NCBI GenBank assembly: GCA_018266755.1
Contig: JAFDZW010000005.1
Span: forward strand, 620,001 to 684,000
Length of the DNA: 64,000 nt
Direction: 5' to 3'
DNA from: Bacteroidota bacterium
GTDB lineage: Bacteria; Bacteroidota; Ignavibacteria; Palsa-1295
Under the pieces are notes generated by a model that was not told the DNA's origin, did not search any database, and worked only from the letters and a program-made list of their open reading frames with translations. Both the position numbers and the translations under genes were made by a program. This document shows, piece by piece, positions 23,240 through 34,376 of this stretch (positions are counted from its first letter, which is position 1; each line of letters starts with the position of its first letter).

Positions 23240-24976
23240 GTGCCCGGAAGCTTCACATTCGTTCTGCACACCCACCTACCCTACGTTCTGCACCATGGGA
23301 AATGGCCGTTCGGGTCGGACTGGCTCTCGGAAGCAGTCGCCGAATGCTATATTCCGCTCCTCGGCGAACTCGACCGCCTGCACGAACGAGGCATCCGAGC
23401 ACGTATCTCGATGGATTTCTCGCCAATTCTTCTCGAGCAGCTTGCAGACCCTGAATTTCCAGACGTATACACCGAGTATTGTAACGAGCGAATACGGCTT
23501 GCTGAATCGGACATCCTTCTATTTAAACAGTCGAAGGAGAAACAGTATATTCCACTCGCCGAGTTTTGGATCGAGCATTATGAGCTCTCATTGCGTACCT
23601 TCAAAAGTTGGTATGGCGGTGACCTTATCGAGGCATTCCGACGTCACATCCGCTCCGGCACTCTCGATGCGATGACGTGCGGTGCCACGCATGGGTATTT
23701 GCCGCTGCTGCTTTCGGATTCCAACGTCCGGGCACAAGTACGAATTGCCTCCGATACGCACGAGAAGCATTTCGGTACGCGTCCGAGAGGCATTTGGCTT
23801 CCCGAATGTGCATACCGACCCCGCTATGCCTGGAAACCGCCGACAGACACGCCCGGACTTGCACGCTTCGAAACCGAACGTGCCGGGATCGAGGAAATTC
23901 TCGCAGAACAACAGCTAGAATATTTCGTCGTCGAGGGGGCGCTCACCAAAGGCGGCGTCCCGATGCCTACGTATCCTGAGTTCAGCACGACGATCCACGA
24001 GCGATTCGAGCATGACAGCGAAGCGCGTGCATTCAAACTCAAGCAGAAAGAGCTGAAGTCACGCTCGCTATCGGAAATGTATGCGGTAAAGTCAACCCAT
24101 CGCAAACTCGCGGGAAAATCGCCCATAGTATTCTCGCGCGACCGAAAAACATCGGAGCAAGTATGGTCCGGCGATATCGGTTACCCTGGCGATCCGAACT
24201 ATCTCGAATTTCATAAAAAACACCATAACTCCGGTCTCCGCTACTGGCGTGTCACCGACTCCAAAATCGATCTGGCAGATAAACTTCTCTATTCACCGGC
24301 ATCGGTCGACGAGCGGCTGCACTCCCATGCCGATCATTTTGTCGGGTTGGTGAAGCAGACACTCGATCAGCACCGAAAGGAGCACTACACCGACGGTGTT
24401 GTCTGCTCCCCGTTCGATACCGAGCTCTTCGGTCATTGGTGGTTCGAGGGCCCTCGGTTTATCGGTCAAGTGATCGAGCTGCTCGAGAACGATCCTGACA
24501 TTCACCTTACAAATTGTGCCGACGCACTCGACGAACGCACACGCCCGTATGAAACGATCGCGCTCCCCGAGGGGTCATGGGGTGAAGGAGGCGGACATTA
24601 TGTCTGGATGAATTCCGATGTCAAATGGACGTGGGACGAGATATACCGATTGGAAGCAGCATTTCTCGATGCACTCCGCGAATATGGTTACCTCGATGCA
24701 CCAGGGAAATTCTTGACGAAGACGATGAAGCAGGCCGCGCGCGAACTGCTACTGCTTGAGGCGAGCGACTGGCAATTTCTGATCACGACCGCCAGCGCCA
24801 CAGAGTATTCAAAAAAGCGATTTGAAAAGCATGCTAAGCGGCTCGGAAAACTGCTTCAGCTTGTCCGGCGTCTGCTTGGGGGAGAAGAGCCGAGCAAGAA
24901 AGACAAGGCGTACCTCAAGAAGGTAGCTCTCGATGACCGGCCCTTTGCCGAGATAGACTTGGCTGCCTGGAAGTAA
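23240..24976 (+). CDS. GH57 family 1,4-alpha-glucan branching-type enzyme
   Basis: 578 residues, cytoplasmic. GH57 motifs are clear: HTHLPY at 10-15, GIWLPECAY at 184-192 (Glu189 the probable nucleophile) and FDTELFGHWWFEG around 392-404 (Asp393 the acid/base). A DUF1957-like helical C-terminal domain follows. This domain order is that of GH57 glycogen branching enzymes (EC 2.4.1.18). The start is taken as GTG 23240; an ATT or CTG just upstream cannot be excluded. It stands alone next to the tRNA, with no glycogen genes beside it. Confidence 0.85.
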   Translation: MPGSFTFVLHTHLPYVLHHGKWPFGSDWLSEAVAECYIPLLGELDRLHERGIRARISMDFSPILLEQLADPEFPDVYTEYCNERIRLAESDILLFKQSKEKQYIPLAEFWIEHYELSLRTFKSWYGGDLIEAFRRHIRSGTLDAMTCGATHGYLPLLLSDSNVRAQVRIASDTHEKHFGTRPRGIWLPECAYRPRYAWKPPTDTPGLARFETERAGIEEILAEQQLEYFVVEGALTKGGVPMPTYPEFSTTIHERFEHDSEARAFKLKQKELKSRSLSEMYAVKSTHRKLAGKSPIVFSRDRKTSEQVWSGDIGYPGDPNYLEFHKKHHNSGLRYWRVTDSKIDLADKLLYSPASVDERLHSHADHFVGLVKQTLDQHRKEHYTDGVVCSPFDTELFGHWWFEGPRFIGQVIELLENDPDIHLTNCADALDERTRPYETIALPEGSWGEGGGHYVWMNSDVKWTWDEIYRLEAAFLDALREYGYLDAPGKFLTKTMKQAARELLLLEASDWQFLITTASATEYSKKRFEKHAKRLGKLLQLVRRLLGGEEPSKKDKAYLKKVALDDRPFAEIDLAAWK

Positions 24977-25016
24977 ATTTTTACAGTATCGCAGTACATC
25001 TTGCCCAATGTTTGCG

Positions 25017-25024
25017 TAGTTTTG
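25017..25024 (+). promoter_or_regulatory. possible -7 element for T9SS protein gene
   Basis: TAGTTTTG fits TAnnTTTG and lies 36 bases before the ATG at 25060. No well-spaced -33 element is obvious. Confidence 0.3.
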
Positions 25025-25059
25025 CGTTAGTTTCGTTAGACAAAATTGAAAGGATATCA

Positions 25060-26157
25060 ATGAAAACACTTGCTACACTTCTTTTGCTTATTCTTGCCTC
25101 GCCGTCGTTTGCGCAGATCACGATCACCTATGACCAGTTCGTCTCAGCGTTCGTCACTGGCGGAGGCGCAGCTCGTACCAGCGAGCAAACCGCAACGAGC
25201 CTCAGTGCCGCACCGGGACTGATTGCATTGAGTGGCGCTGCGAAGACCTGGGATTTCACCACCACGAGCTACACATCCAATACACAGGCTGCAAATTCAC
25301 AAATCTTCGCATTTCCGGGAAGCGCTCCGCTTGCGAACGATGCCGATTTCTCGACATCGACGCACGTAATCAAACAGTACCCAAGCACTCCTGGCGATCC
25401 GATCATGTATATATATTTCCGGCTCGATCAAACCGGAATGTACACGCTCGGCGTGGTGTCTGATAGTATGGGCGTCGTGACCAAACAATTCGCGTATCAA
25501 AACGGTGGATTGCAAGAATATGCCTTCCCGTTGACCTACCAAACGCACTGGAGCAGCACCGTAAATGGCTGGGCACCGCAGTTGCCACAAGGCGCGACGA
25601 TCACGTTCACTGAGGATGCTACCTGTGATGGGTACGGCTCGCTCACAACACCAACGTCTATTCATGGAAAGACCCCGATCTTGTCGAAAACGAATGACTG
25701 CCTGCGCTTGGCAAAAACGCTGACAACGAAGATCGATTTCATGGGCTTTGGGACGACTGTCGTCACAAAAAGGTACGATTGGTATACCACTGGGGGCAGC
25801 TCTGCCGAGATCACGTTAGACCGTAACGATGCCCCGCAGAGTATGGTCTATAATTCTATCCCAGGCGGAACGGATGCCGTCGATTTCAATACCGAGGATC
25901 CGTACGAAATCCAGTTGGGTAACAATCCGGCAGCACTGAGTTCGAGCCTGAACTTCCAGTCGCCGGCTGATATGAATGCACGAGTCTCGATTTCCGATGT
26001 AATGGGTCGTGCGATTTCGGTGCCATTTAACGGAATGGCTCATGCGGGATCGAACGAAGTCCCGATCAATGTCGGCAACCTGGCAAATGGCACGTACTAT
26101 GTGCATGTTGAAGCTCAGGGGCTCAACACTACCCGCAAACTAATTGTATCGCACTAA
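25060..26157 (+). CDS. secreted protein with type IX sorting domain
   Basis: 365 residues from ATG 25060 with an AAAGGA ribosome site. Signal peptide MKTLATLLLLILASPSFAQ. The middle is a beta-rich domain with no recognised catalytic motif. The last 75 residues (from about LNFQSPADMNARVSISDVMG to KLIVSH) form a Por-type T9SS C-terminal domain with the usual L-NGTYYVHV strand. It would be exported by Sec and then released or anchored at the surface through the type IX system. A strong terminator follows. Confidence 0.8.
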   Translation: MKTLATLLLLILASPSFAQITITYDQFVSAFVTGGGAARTSEQTATSLSAAPGLIALSGAAKTWDFTTTSYTSNTQAANSQIFAFPGSAPLANDADFSTSTHVIKQYPSTPGDPIMYIYFRLDQTGMYTLGVVSDSMGVVTKQFAYQNGGLQEYAFPLTYQTHWSSTVNGWAPQLPQGATITFTEDATCDGYGSLTTPTSIHGKTPILSKTNDCLRLAKTLTTKIDFMGFGTTVVTKRYDWYTTGGSSAEITLDRNDAPQSMVYNSIPGGTDAVDFNTEDPYEIQLGNNPAALSSSLNFQSPADMNARVSISDVMGRAISVPFNGMAHAGSNEVPINVGNLANGTYYVHVEAQGLNTTRKLIVSH

Positions 26158-26178
26158 TGCAGAGTGCCCTTGATAACA

Positions 26179-26204
26179 AGCCCCGACTCTGTCGGGGCTT
26201 TTTT
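26179..26204 (+). terminator. rho-independent terminator
   Basis: AGCCCCGAC / GTCGGGGCT, a perfect 9-pair stem with a TCT loop and TTTTT run. It ends the T9SS gene and overlaps the end of the convergent transporter gene. Confidence 0.9.
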
Positions 26205-27639
26205 ATTTCTGAACCTCAGCCGGCTCGACGTGAATCACAATTCTATTAATATCAGAGTACCGGTGCCGAATGAACCGCTCGATCTCGCTTGAGACTTGAT
26301 GTGCCTCGAACAGTGATAACCCTCGGTCAAGCTCAATAACCGACGTCAACTTCAGATCCCCGTTGGTCTCATTACGAAGTAGTTCGATATCCTTGACATT
26401 TCGTACCGATGAAAACGCATTGCGGATCATCGGGCCGATCACTTCCGGCGAGAATCTCTCCCCCGCCTCCAAACGACGGACGAAATGCAATTCAGCATCG
26501 GACCGCTCTTCTTCCAGATGCACAACAATCTGCTTAATCGCAGGCAGCTCGGCGTGAATCCGTTCTTCGATCCGTTCACTGAGCGAATGGGCGTCCTCGA
26601 AGGTGCTCTTCGGAGGGAATTCGAGATGCAGATCGAGGGTCAGCACTTCGTCATCGCTGCGAGCAAGCTCGATATTATGGGGTAACACCCCGAACTCACT
26701 TGCAATTAGTTTAATCGTATCGAACGACGACTCTCCTCGTGTCTTGATCGGCACCGGATAAAAGTTGATCTCGGACCCTTGCACCAGATCGGCACTTGCA
26801 TCCTCACACGCATCCAAGATGTGCTGGACGGAAGCGAATGGGAGTACGCGATTAATTTCAATCCCGCCATCGATAAACGTCACCGGTCCTGAACGACGCA
26901 TGCGAAGTTTACGGGTCGAGAGCACACCATCTACGGCTTCGATTGCCTCGCGCAAGGCGGAATATTCCTTACTCCGATCGAGACGGTCAGTAAGTGCGTC
27001 GATCGCTTCCTTGCCCTGCCGAAGACTCAGGTACATCACGAACAAAGACACACCAATAGCGGCATAGTTATCGGCTGATGCCCATCCAAAGACGACATAG
27101 GCTAGGATACCTGCAAGGACGGCAAGGCTGCTGAGTCCGTCGACAAGAAAATGCAGGGCATCGGTTTGTAGAGCGGCGCTCCCAGCCTTCTTCCCGGTAT
27201 GATGGAGCTTCCACGATCGCCAGCCGTCAAGGACAAACGAACCGATCAGGATCGAGAGTGTCAGTAGAGTGATCTCAAGCGGATGAAGACTCGGATGGCT
27301 CAACCGATCGTATGCCTCCGAGAAGATCCAGATCGAGACTCCGAGGAGCGCGATGCTTTGGAAGAGCGAGACAAGCGAGTCGAACTTGCCGTGTCCGTAG
27401 GGATGATCCTCGTCAGCAGGAAGATATGCAACCCGAACCGCGAACATCGATAGCAGGACCGCGAACATATCCAGGGCCGATTCGCTCGCAAGCGAAAGGA
27501 TCGCAAGCGACCCCGAAAGTACGCCCGCCAATATCTTGATTGCCACCAGAACGATCGTCACAAAGATCGACACCCACGCTGCTTGCAACGCTTCGGCCTG
27601 ATGAGTGGCGTGGTGGTGGTGATGTGACGATTCGCTCAC
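26203..27639 (-). CDS. cation diffusion facilitator with extended cytoplasmic tail
   Basis: 478 residues, inner membrane. A His-rich N-terminus (SSHHHHHATH) precedes the cation-efflux membrane domain of six helices (residues about 20-215). Metal-site candidates are SESALD (helix 2) and TDALHFLVDG (helix 5, H-x3-D), plus the HPYGHGKFDSL loop. Helix 2 shows E-x3-D rather than the D-x3-D or H-x3-D of zinc types, so specificity is uncertain. The C-terminal 260 residues contain repeats of the ferredoxin-like cytoplasmic domain (ending IVVHLEEE, IVIHVEPAE), where most CDF proteins have only one. Confidence 0.85.
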   Translation of the reverse strand: MSESSHHHHHATHQAEALQAAWVSIFVTIVLVAIKILAGVLSGSLAILSLASESALDMFAVLLSMFAVRVAYLPADEDHPYGHGKFDSLVSLFQSIALLGVSIWIFSEAYDRLSHPSLHPLEITLLTLSILIGSFVLDGWRSWKLHHTGKKAGSAALQTDALHFLVDGLSSLAVLAGILAYVVFGWASADNYAAIGVSLFVMYLSLRQGKEAIDALTDRLDRSKEYSALREAIEAVDGVLSTRKLRMRRSGPVTFIDGGIEINRVLPFASVQHILDACEDASADLVQGSEINFYPVPIKTRGESSFDTIKLIASEFGVLPHNIELARSDDEVLTLDLHLEFPPKSTFEDAHSLSERIEERIHAELPAIKQIVVHLEEERSDAELHFVRRLEAGERFSPEVIGPMIRNAFSSVRNVKDIELLRNETNGDLKLTSVIELDRGLSLFEAHQVSSEIERFIRHRYSDINRIVIHVEPAEVQK

Positions 27640-27716
27640 AAGACAAAAATACGGTGCGCTTTGGAGCGCAGAACAGATGATCGATATTCGGGAGAAGGGA
27701 TCCGGACGATCCGAAG

Positions 27717-27800
27717 TGCCCGAGGCGAGACTCGAACTCGCACAGTCGTACGACTACTGCGCCCTGAACACAGCGTGTCTACCAATTTCACCACTCGGGC
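27717..27800 (-). tRNA. tRNA-Leu (CAG)
   Basis: An 84-base class II tRNA: acceptor GCCCGAG/CTCGGGC with discriminator A, D-loop TGGTAGAC, anticodon stem CTGTG/CGCAG with loop TTCAGGG (anticodon CAG), long variable arm TAGTCGTACGACT, and T-arm GTTCGAGTC. CCA not encoded. Confidence 0.95.
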
Positions 27801-27923
27801 AAGTGCGCGCTGTTAACAGCGCAGCGTGAAATTGAATTCCTATCGGTCGAAAAGAACTAAACCCCGCCGTTTTGAATTGTTGCACCGCACGACGATTTTT
27901 CCATCTGCTGACGACCACAATTC

Positions 27924-29889
<1,966 letters not shown>

Positions 29890-29918
<29 letters not shown>

Positions 29919-32900
29919 GGCGTACGCTGACGATCTTCGACACACCGTCTTCTTCCTGCGTCACGCCGTAGAGCGCGTCTGCAGCCGCCATCGTCCGCTT
30001 GTTGTGCGTCACGACGATGAACTGAGTATCCACCGTAAACTTCTTGATCAACTGCAGGAAGCGATCGACGTTCGCATCGTCGAGCGGAGCATCCACTTCA
30101 TCGAGGATACAGAACGGACTGGGCTTCACGAGATAGATCGAGAAGAGCAGCGCAATCGCTGTCATCGTCTTCTCACCGCCCGAGAGCGATTCGATACCAT
30201 GCGGCTTTTTCCCACGCGGTTGAGCAGTGATCTCGATCTGTGCCTCGAGCGGGTCCTTCCCTTCTTCCAGGGCCAGTTCGCACTCGTCACCTTCGTTAAA
30301 GAGTGAGCGGAATATCTCTTTGAAGTTCTTGCGGACGAGTTCGAAAGTCTCGATAAATTTGTTCGTGGCCGTCGTATTGATTTCCTCGATTGTTTCGAGC
30401 AGTGTTCGCTGTGCATCAGCGAGGTCTTTGCGCTGCGTGGTCAGGAATTCGAGTCGTTCACGCTCCTTGTTGAACTCTTCATACGCAAGATGATTGACGT
30501 TGCCGAGATTCTTGATCTGCTGACGCAGACGTTGGATCTCTTCACGCGTCTCGGGGAAGCTGAACGTCTCGACATCAAGATATTCCTTAATCGCAAGCTC
30601 CGGCATCTCGAACTCTTCACGCGATCGACGCTCGAATTCGGCAATGCGCGAGTCAAGTTCACGGATCTTGATATCGAGTTCGTGCGATGCGTTGATGGTC
30701 TTCTCGTGCTCGTTACGTTGTTCACGAAGTCCTTCTCGGTACTTCAACGCAAGCTGTTGCTTCTCTTTACGCTTCTCGGCGACGCTATTATGCTGCTCCT
30801 GCGTCGTGCGGATCTCCTCTTCGAGTGAAGCAAGCATCGTATTCAGCTCGGTGAGCTTCGTCTCGTTGGCCGTACGATCGGTGTGGAAGCGGTCGAGGTC
30901 CTGACGCTTGGTTGCAAGCTGGGTGATCGCGGCAGCTATCTCATTCTCGAGGCGTCGCACCTCCGCGACCGTCGAATCGTAGGCGTTCTGCGCTTCGGCT
31001 GCGGCAAGTTGAGCCGCGGTGTAGCGCTCGGTCTCGGCCGCAAGCGAACCTTCGGCCGCTTGAACCTCATGCTGCACCGACGCAAGTGTGACGCTGGCCT
31101 CGGCATAGCGCAATTCAAGTTCTTCGAGCGCAGGTGCGACATCCTGCAACATGGCAGACTGTTCCGCTTTGCGAATCGAGAGGCTTTCAAGTTCGGTCGT
31201 CACCTTCTGCAATTGCTCGGAGCTGCGCTTGAGGTCGTAGCTACACTCTTCAAGTGCTCGCTCCGACTTGCGAAATCCGTTTTGAGCAACCGACAGTTGC
31301 GATTCAATTTCCCCGAGCTTGATAGCTTCGTATGCCTGATTGCTGGAAGCGATCTCTTGCTGAATACGATCGACCTCAACACGGAGCACCGCGACCTTCT
31401 CCTCGAGCTCTTTGATCTGATGCTGTTTGCCGATCATCGAACCTTCGGAGTTCTTTTTCGACCCACCGCGAAGCATACCGGTACGCGCGACGACTTCACC
31501 TTCAAGGGTGACTACACGTTCGAGGTCACTGTTCGATCGAAGAATGTCGTATGCCTCATTGAGCGACGACGCCGTTGCAGTTCGGCCTAAGAGCAATCGG
31601 TACAGTCTCTCGTATTTCGATTCGAAGATCAGCTTGCCGAGCACGCCAACCGGACTATCGACAGCCTCGGAAGACGGGACTTCGTCGAGACAGATGAATG
31701 TCGCCTTTCCCTTTTGCGAGTGTTTCAGCGCCTCCACGGCTTCCAACGCTTCCGCACGCGAATCGACAACGAAGTACTGTCCTGCATCGCCGAGCGCATT
31801 TTCGACGGCGGCACGGTATTCTTCAGAAGTCGATACCGCATCGAGCACTGTAATCGGTGCGCCAGAGCGCGACCAACCGTGCGACTTCATCAGGAATTCA
31901 GCCCCTTCACTCGTACCAAGCGTGCGCTCAACGAGGCTCGTCAGGAATTCGATCTTCGAAAGATGTTGTCCGATCTCTTTCTGGACGGTGAACGATTGGT
32001 TTTGCAGTTCGTCGAGACGGTTCTTGAGCTCATCGCGCGTAGCCATCGCCTCGCGTCGGGTCTGCTCGGCATCGGCAAGGAGCCGAAGCGAATTCTCGTG
32101 TTCGATCGAAAGGGACGTGTTACGATCCTTGAGATCGTGCTCGCGTATGGTAAGCGTCTCGCGCTCGGACGAAAGCTGCCCCTCGCGGCGGTCGATCTCT
32201 TCAAGGCGCGCTTTGAACTGCGCCGCATCCTCAAGCTGCCGGTTCTTCTCGGAAAGAAGCTCGTTTACGCTGCGCTGCGCAACGGCAAGGTCGCGTCGTT
32301 TTGCTTCGAGCGATTCACGGGCGGCAGCATATTGGGTGGCAACCGCTTCTTTTTCCGCGCCGCGGGTTTCTGCCGCGATACGAAGCGAATCCAAACTTCC
32401 CTGCTTCGTTTCGCACTGCGACGAGAGCGCCGACTGCGAAGCCTCGAGTTGGGCAATGTCCGCAAGCGTACGTTCGTGCTGTGCGACGAGTGAATTGATG
32501 CGCTCACCGGTGCCGACGATCGTTTCGCGCAAACGACGGTACGTCTCGTTCTTTTCCCGCAGTGCACGCTCCGAGAGGTCTAATTGCTCCTCAATCTCTT
32601 CTTCTTCGCGGGTGACGAGATCAATAAGCGATTCGAATTTCGCAAGTTCGCTCATCAAATGGGTCCGTGCCTGTTCCTGTTCTTCAAGCAATGCGCGAAG
32701 CGGGGCTATACGGGCGTGGGCCTCGGAGTATTCGCGCTCGAGCAAATCGATTTCCAGTGTTCGGAGTGTCGAGCTCAGATCGTTATACTTTGCCGCTTTC
32801 TCCGCCTGACGTTCGAGCGATGCAACGGCCTTGGTGACTTCCCGGATGATAGAATCGATTTTCTCGAGGTCCGTCGTTACCTGATCGAGTCGACGAATGG

Positions 32901-33429
32901 CCTCTTTGCGGCGGGCTTTATACTTTGTAACGCCGGCAGCCTCTTCAAAGAGCTTGCGTCGTTCTTCGGTACGATCACTGAGGATCGTCTCGATCATCTT
33001 GAGCTCGATCACCGAATAGGCGTTTGCGCCCATGCCGGTGTCCATAAAAAGCTCGATAATATCCTTCAATCGACACTGCGCCTTGTTCAGCAAATACTCC
33101 GACTCGCCGGAGCGGAACAAGCGGCGCGTAATCGTGACCTCGGAGTATTCGGTCGGTAGGATCCCTTTCGTGTTTTCGATCGTGAGCGAGACCTCCGCCA
33201 TTCCGAGCGGCTTGCGATTTCGCGAGCCGTTGAAGATCACGTTCTCCATCGTGTCAGAGCGCAGCGTACTGGACTTCTGTTCGCCAAGGGCCCAACGGAT
33301 GGCGTCGACGACGTTCGTCTTGCCGCATCCGTTCGGACCGACGACCGAGGTCATGCCGGAGTCGAACTTCAGGAGCGTCTTGTTCGCGAACGACTTAAAA
33401 CCGATGATCTCAAGCTTTGAAAGGTACAT
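29890..33429 (-). CDS. smc: chromosome segregation SMC ATPase
   Basis: 1179 residues, full length. N-terminal Walker A is VGPNGCGKTNVVDAIRWALG (residues 30-49), followed by RSDTMENVIFNGS. Two long coiled coils flank a globular hinge (about 500-680, with the RTGMLRGGS flank). The C-terminal head has SLSGGEKTM (signature) and CILDEVDAPLDDANV (Walker B/D-loop). It compacts and organises the chromosome with ScpA and ScpB, neither of which is encoded here. Ends with TAG and overlaps the speA 3' end. Confidence 0.97.
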
Positions 33430-33611
33430 AGTTAGCCGAAGGGGGTATCGCTACAATCCGTGTCGATGGCCACTTGCCCTGACACGATGCCAAGGAGCGA
33501 CGAACGAACGTCATACATCTAATTATTTCCGTGTACACTTTGTTTCCAAACTACGAGTAAAGTATCGGAAATTTTCGGTCGGACGTCCACAAACCGGCCG
33601 TTTTCGTCAGA

Positions 33612-34349
33612 ATGTTACTAATTATACCGTCAATTCACATCCAAGGCAGCCGCTGCATGCCGCGGATCGAATATTACGAGACACATCGTCTGCCAGGCTA
33701 CGACGCTCCAAACGAACGTACTCGCTTACTTCGGATGGAAAATGCCAAAGCACTCCACTTGTTTTTCGACGTCTCTGAGCCCTATACAGACGAAAATCTG
33801 GCGTTGATCCGTCAGGTTCGGACCTCGGTAGATCTGCCCCTCGGCATCACCGTTAATACCATCCCATCGGTGGAGAACCTTCAAAAACTATTTGCAAATG
33901 GGATCTATCGAATCTCTTTTAGATCATACTCCGATCTAAATTTATTACAAGAAGTTACGGCCCACTACCCGGCCCAGCAGCTTGCATATTATTATGAGCC
34001 TGATGCTACCCCTACTGAAGTGCTCGTCGATCTAAAACGTCTGGGAGCGTGCCGGTTAATCATCGACACACCTGACCTTTCCGACGAAATTCTTGCCCAT
34101 GCCGAGGAAACTGTGGCCAGGCTGAAATTGAGACTTTCGGTTGTCGCTCGTGTCTTAGTATATACTGACTTCCAACGGATACGTCAGATCGCGCCGAGTA
34201 TCGATTCGCTCATTTTCGATGGCATTCTCGAGCACGATTCATTCCCCTGTCAGAAACTCTGGCGGATCGACGAGGAACGGGCCTTTATCGCTTCCGGTGA
34301 TGAAGCTAATCTCTGGCGAAATCCGTTAGAAGGTGTACCTCATATCTAA
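33612..34349 (+). CDS. HisA-like TIM-barrel protein
   Basis: 245 residues starting MLLIIPSIHIQGSRCM, which mirrors the HisA opening (IIPAIDL-x-GKCV). Later strands (LPLGITVNTIPSVENLQKLFANGIYRISF, CRLIIDTPDL, SLIFDGILEHD) match the alternating pattern of HisA/HisF barrels and the length is right. The catalytic Asp in strand 1 (AIDL) is replaced by His (SIHI), and no other histidine gene is adjacent. It may be a diverged paralogue rather than ProFAR isomerase itself. Confidence 0.6.
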   Translation: MLLIIPSIHIQGSRCMPRIEYYETHRLPGYDAPNERTRLLRMENAKALHLFFDVSEPYTDENLALIRQVRTSVDLPLGITVNTIPSVENLQKLFANGIYRISFRSYSDLNLLQEVTAHYPAQQLAYYYEPDATPTEVLVDLKRLGACRLIIDTPDLSDEILAHAEETVARLKLRLSVVARVLVYTDFQRIRQIAPSIDSLIFDGILEHDSFPCQKLWRIDEERAFIASGDEANLWRNPLEGVPHI

Positions 34350-34376
34350 AGGCAAATTCCTAAATCGATCGTCGTC

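Noticed and set aside
31427-32809. 460-residue + strand frame inside smc
   Set aside because: Mirror of the coiled-coil codons of smc; composition (Ser/Arg runs) is typical of a shadow frame.
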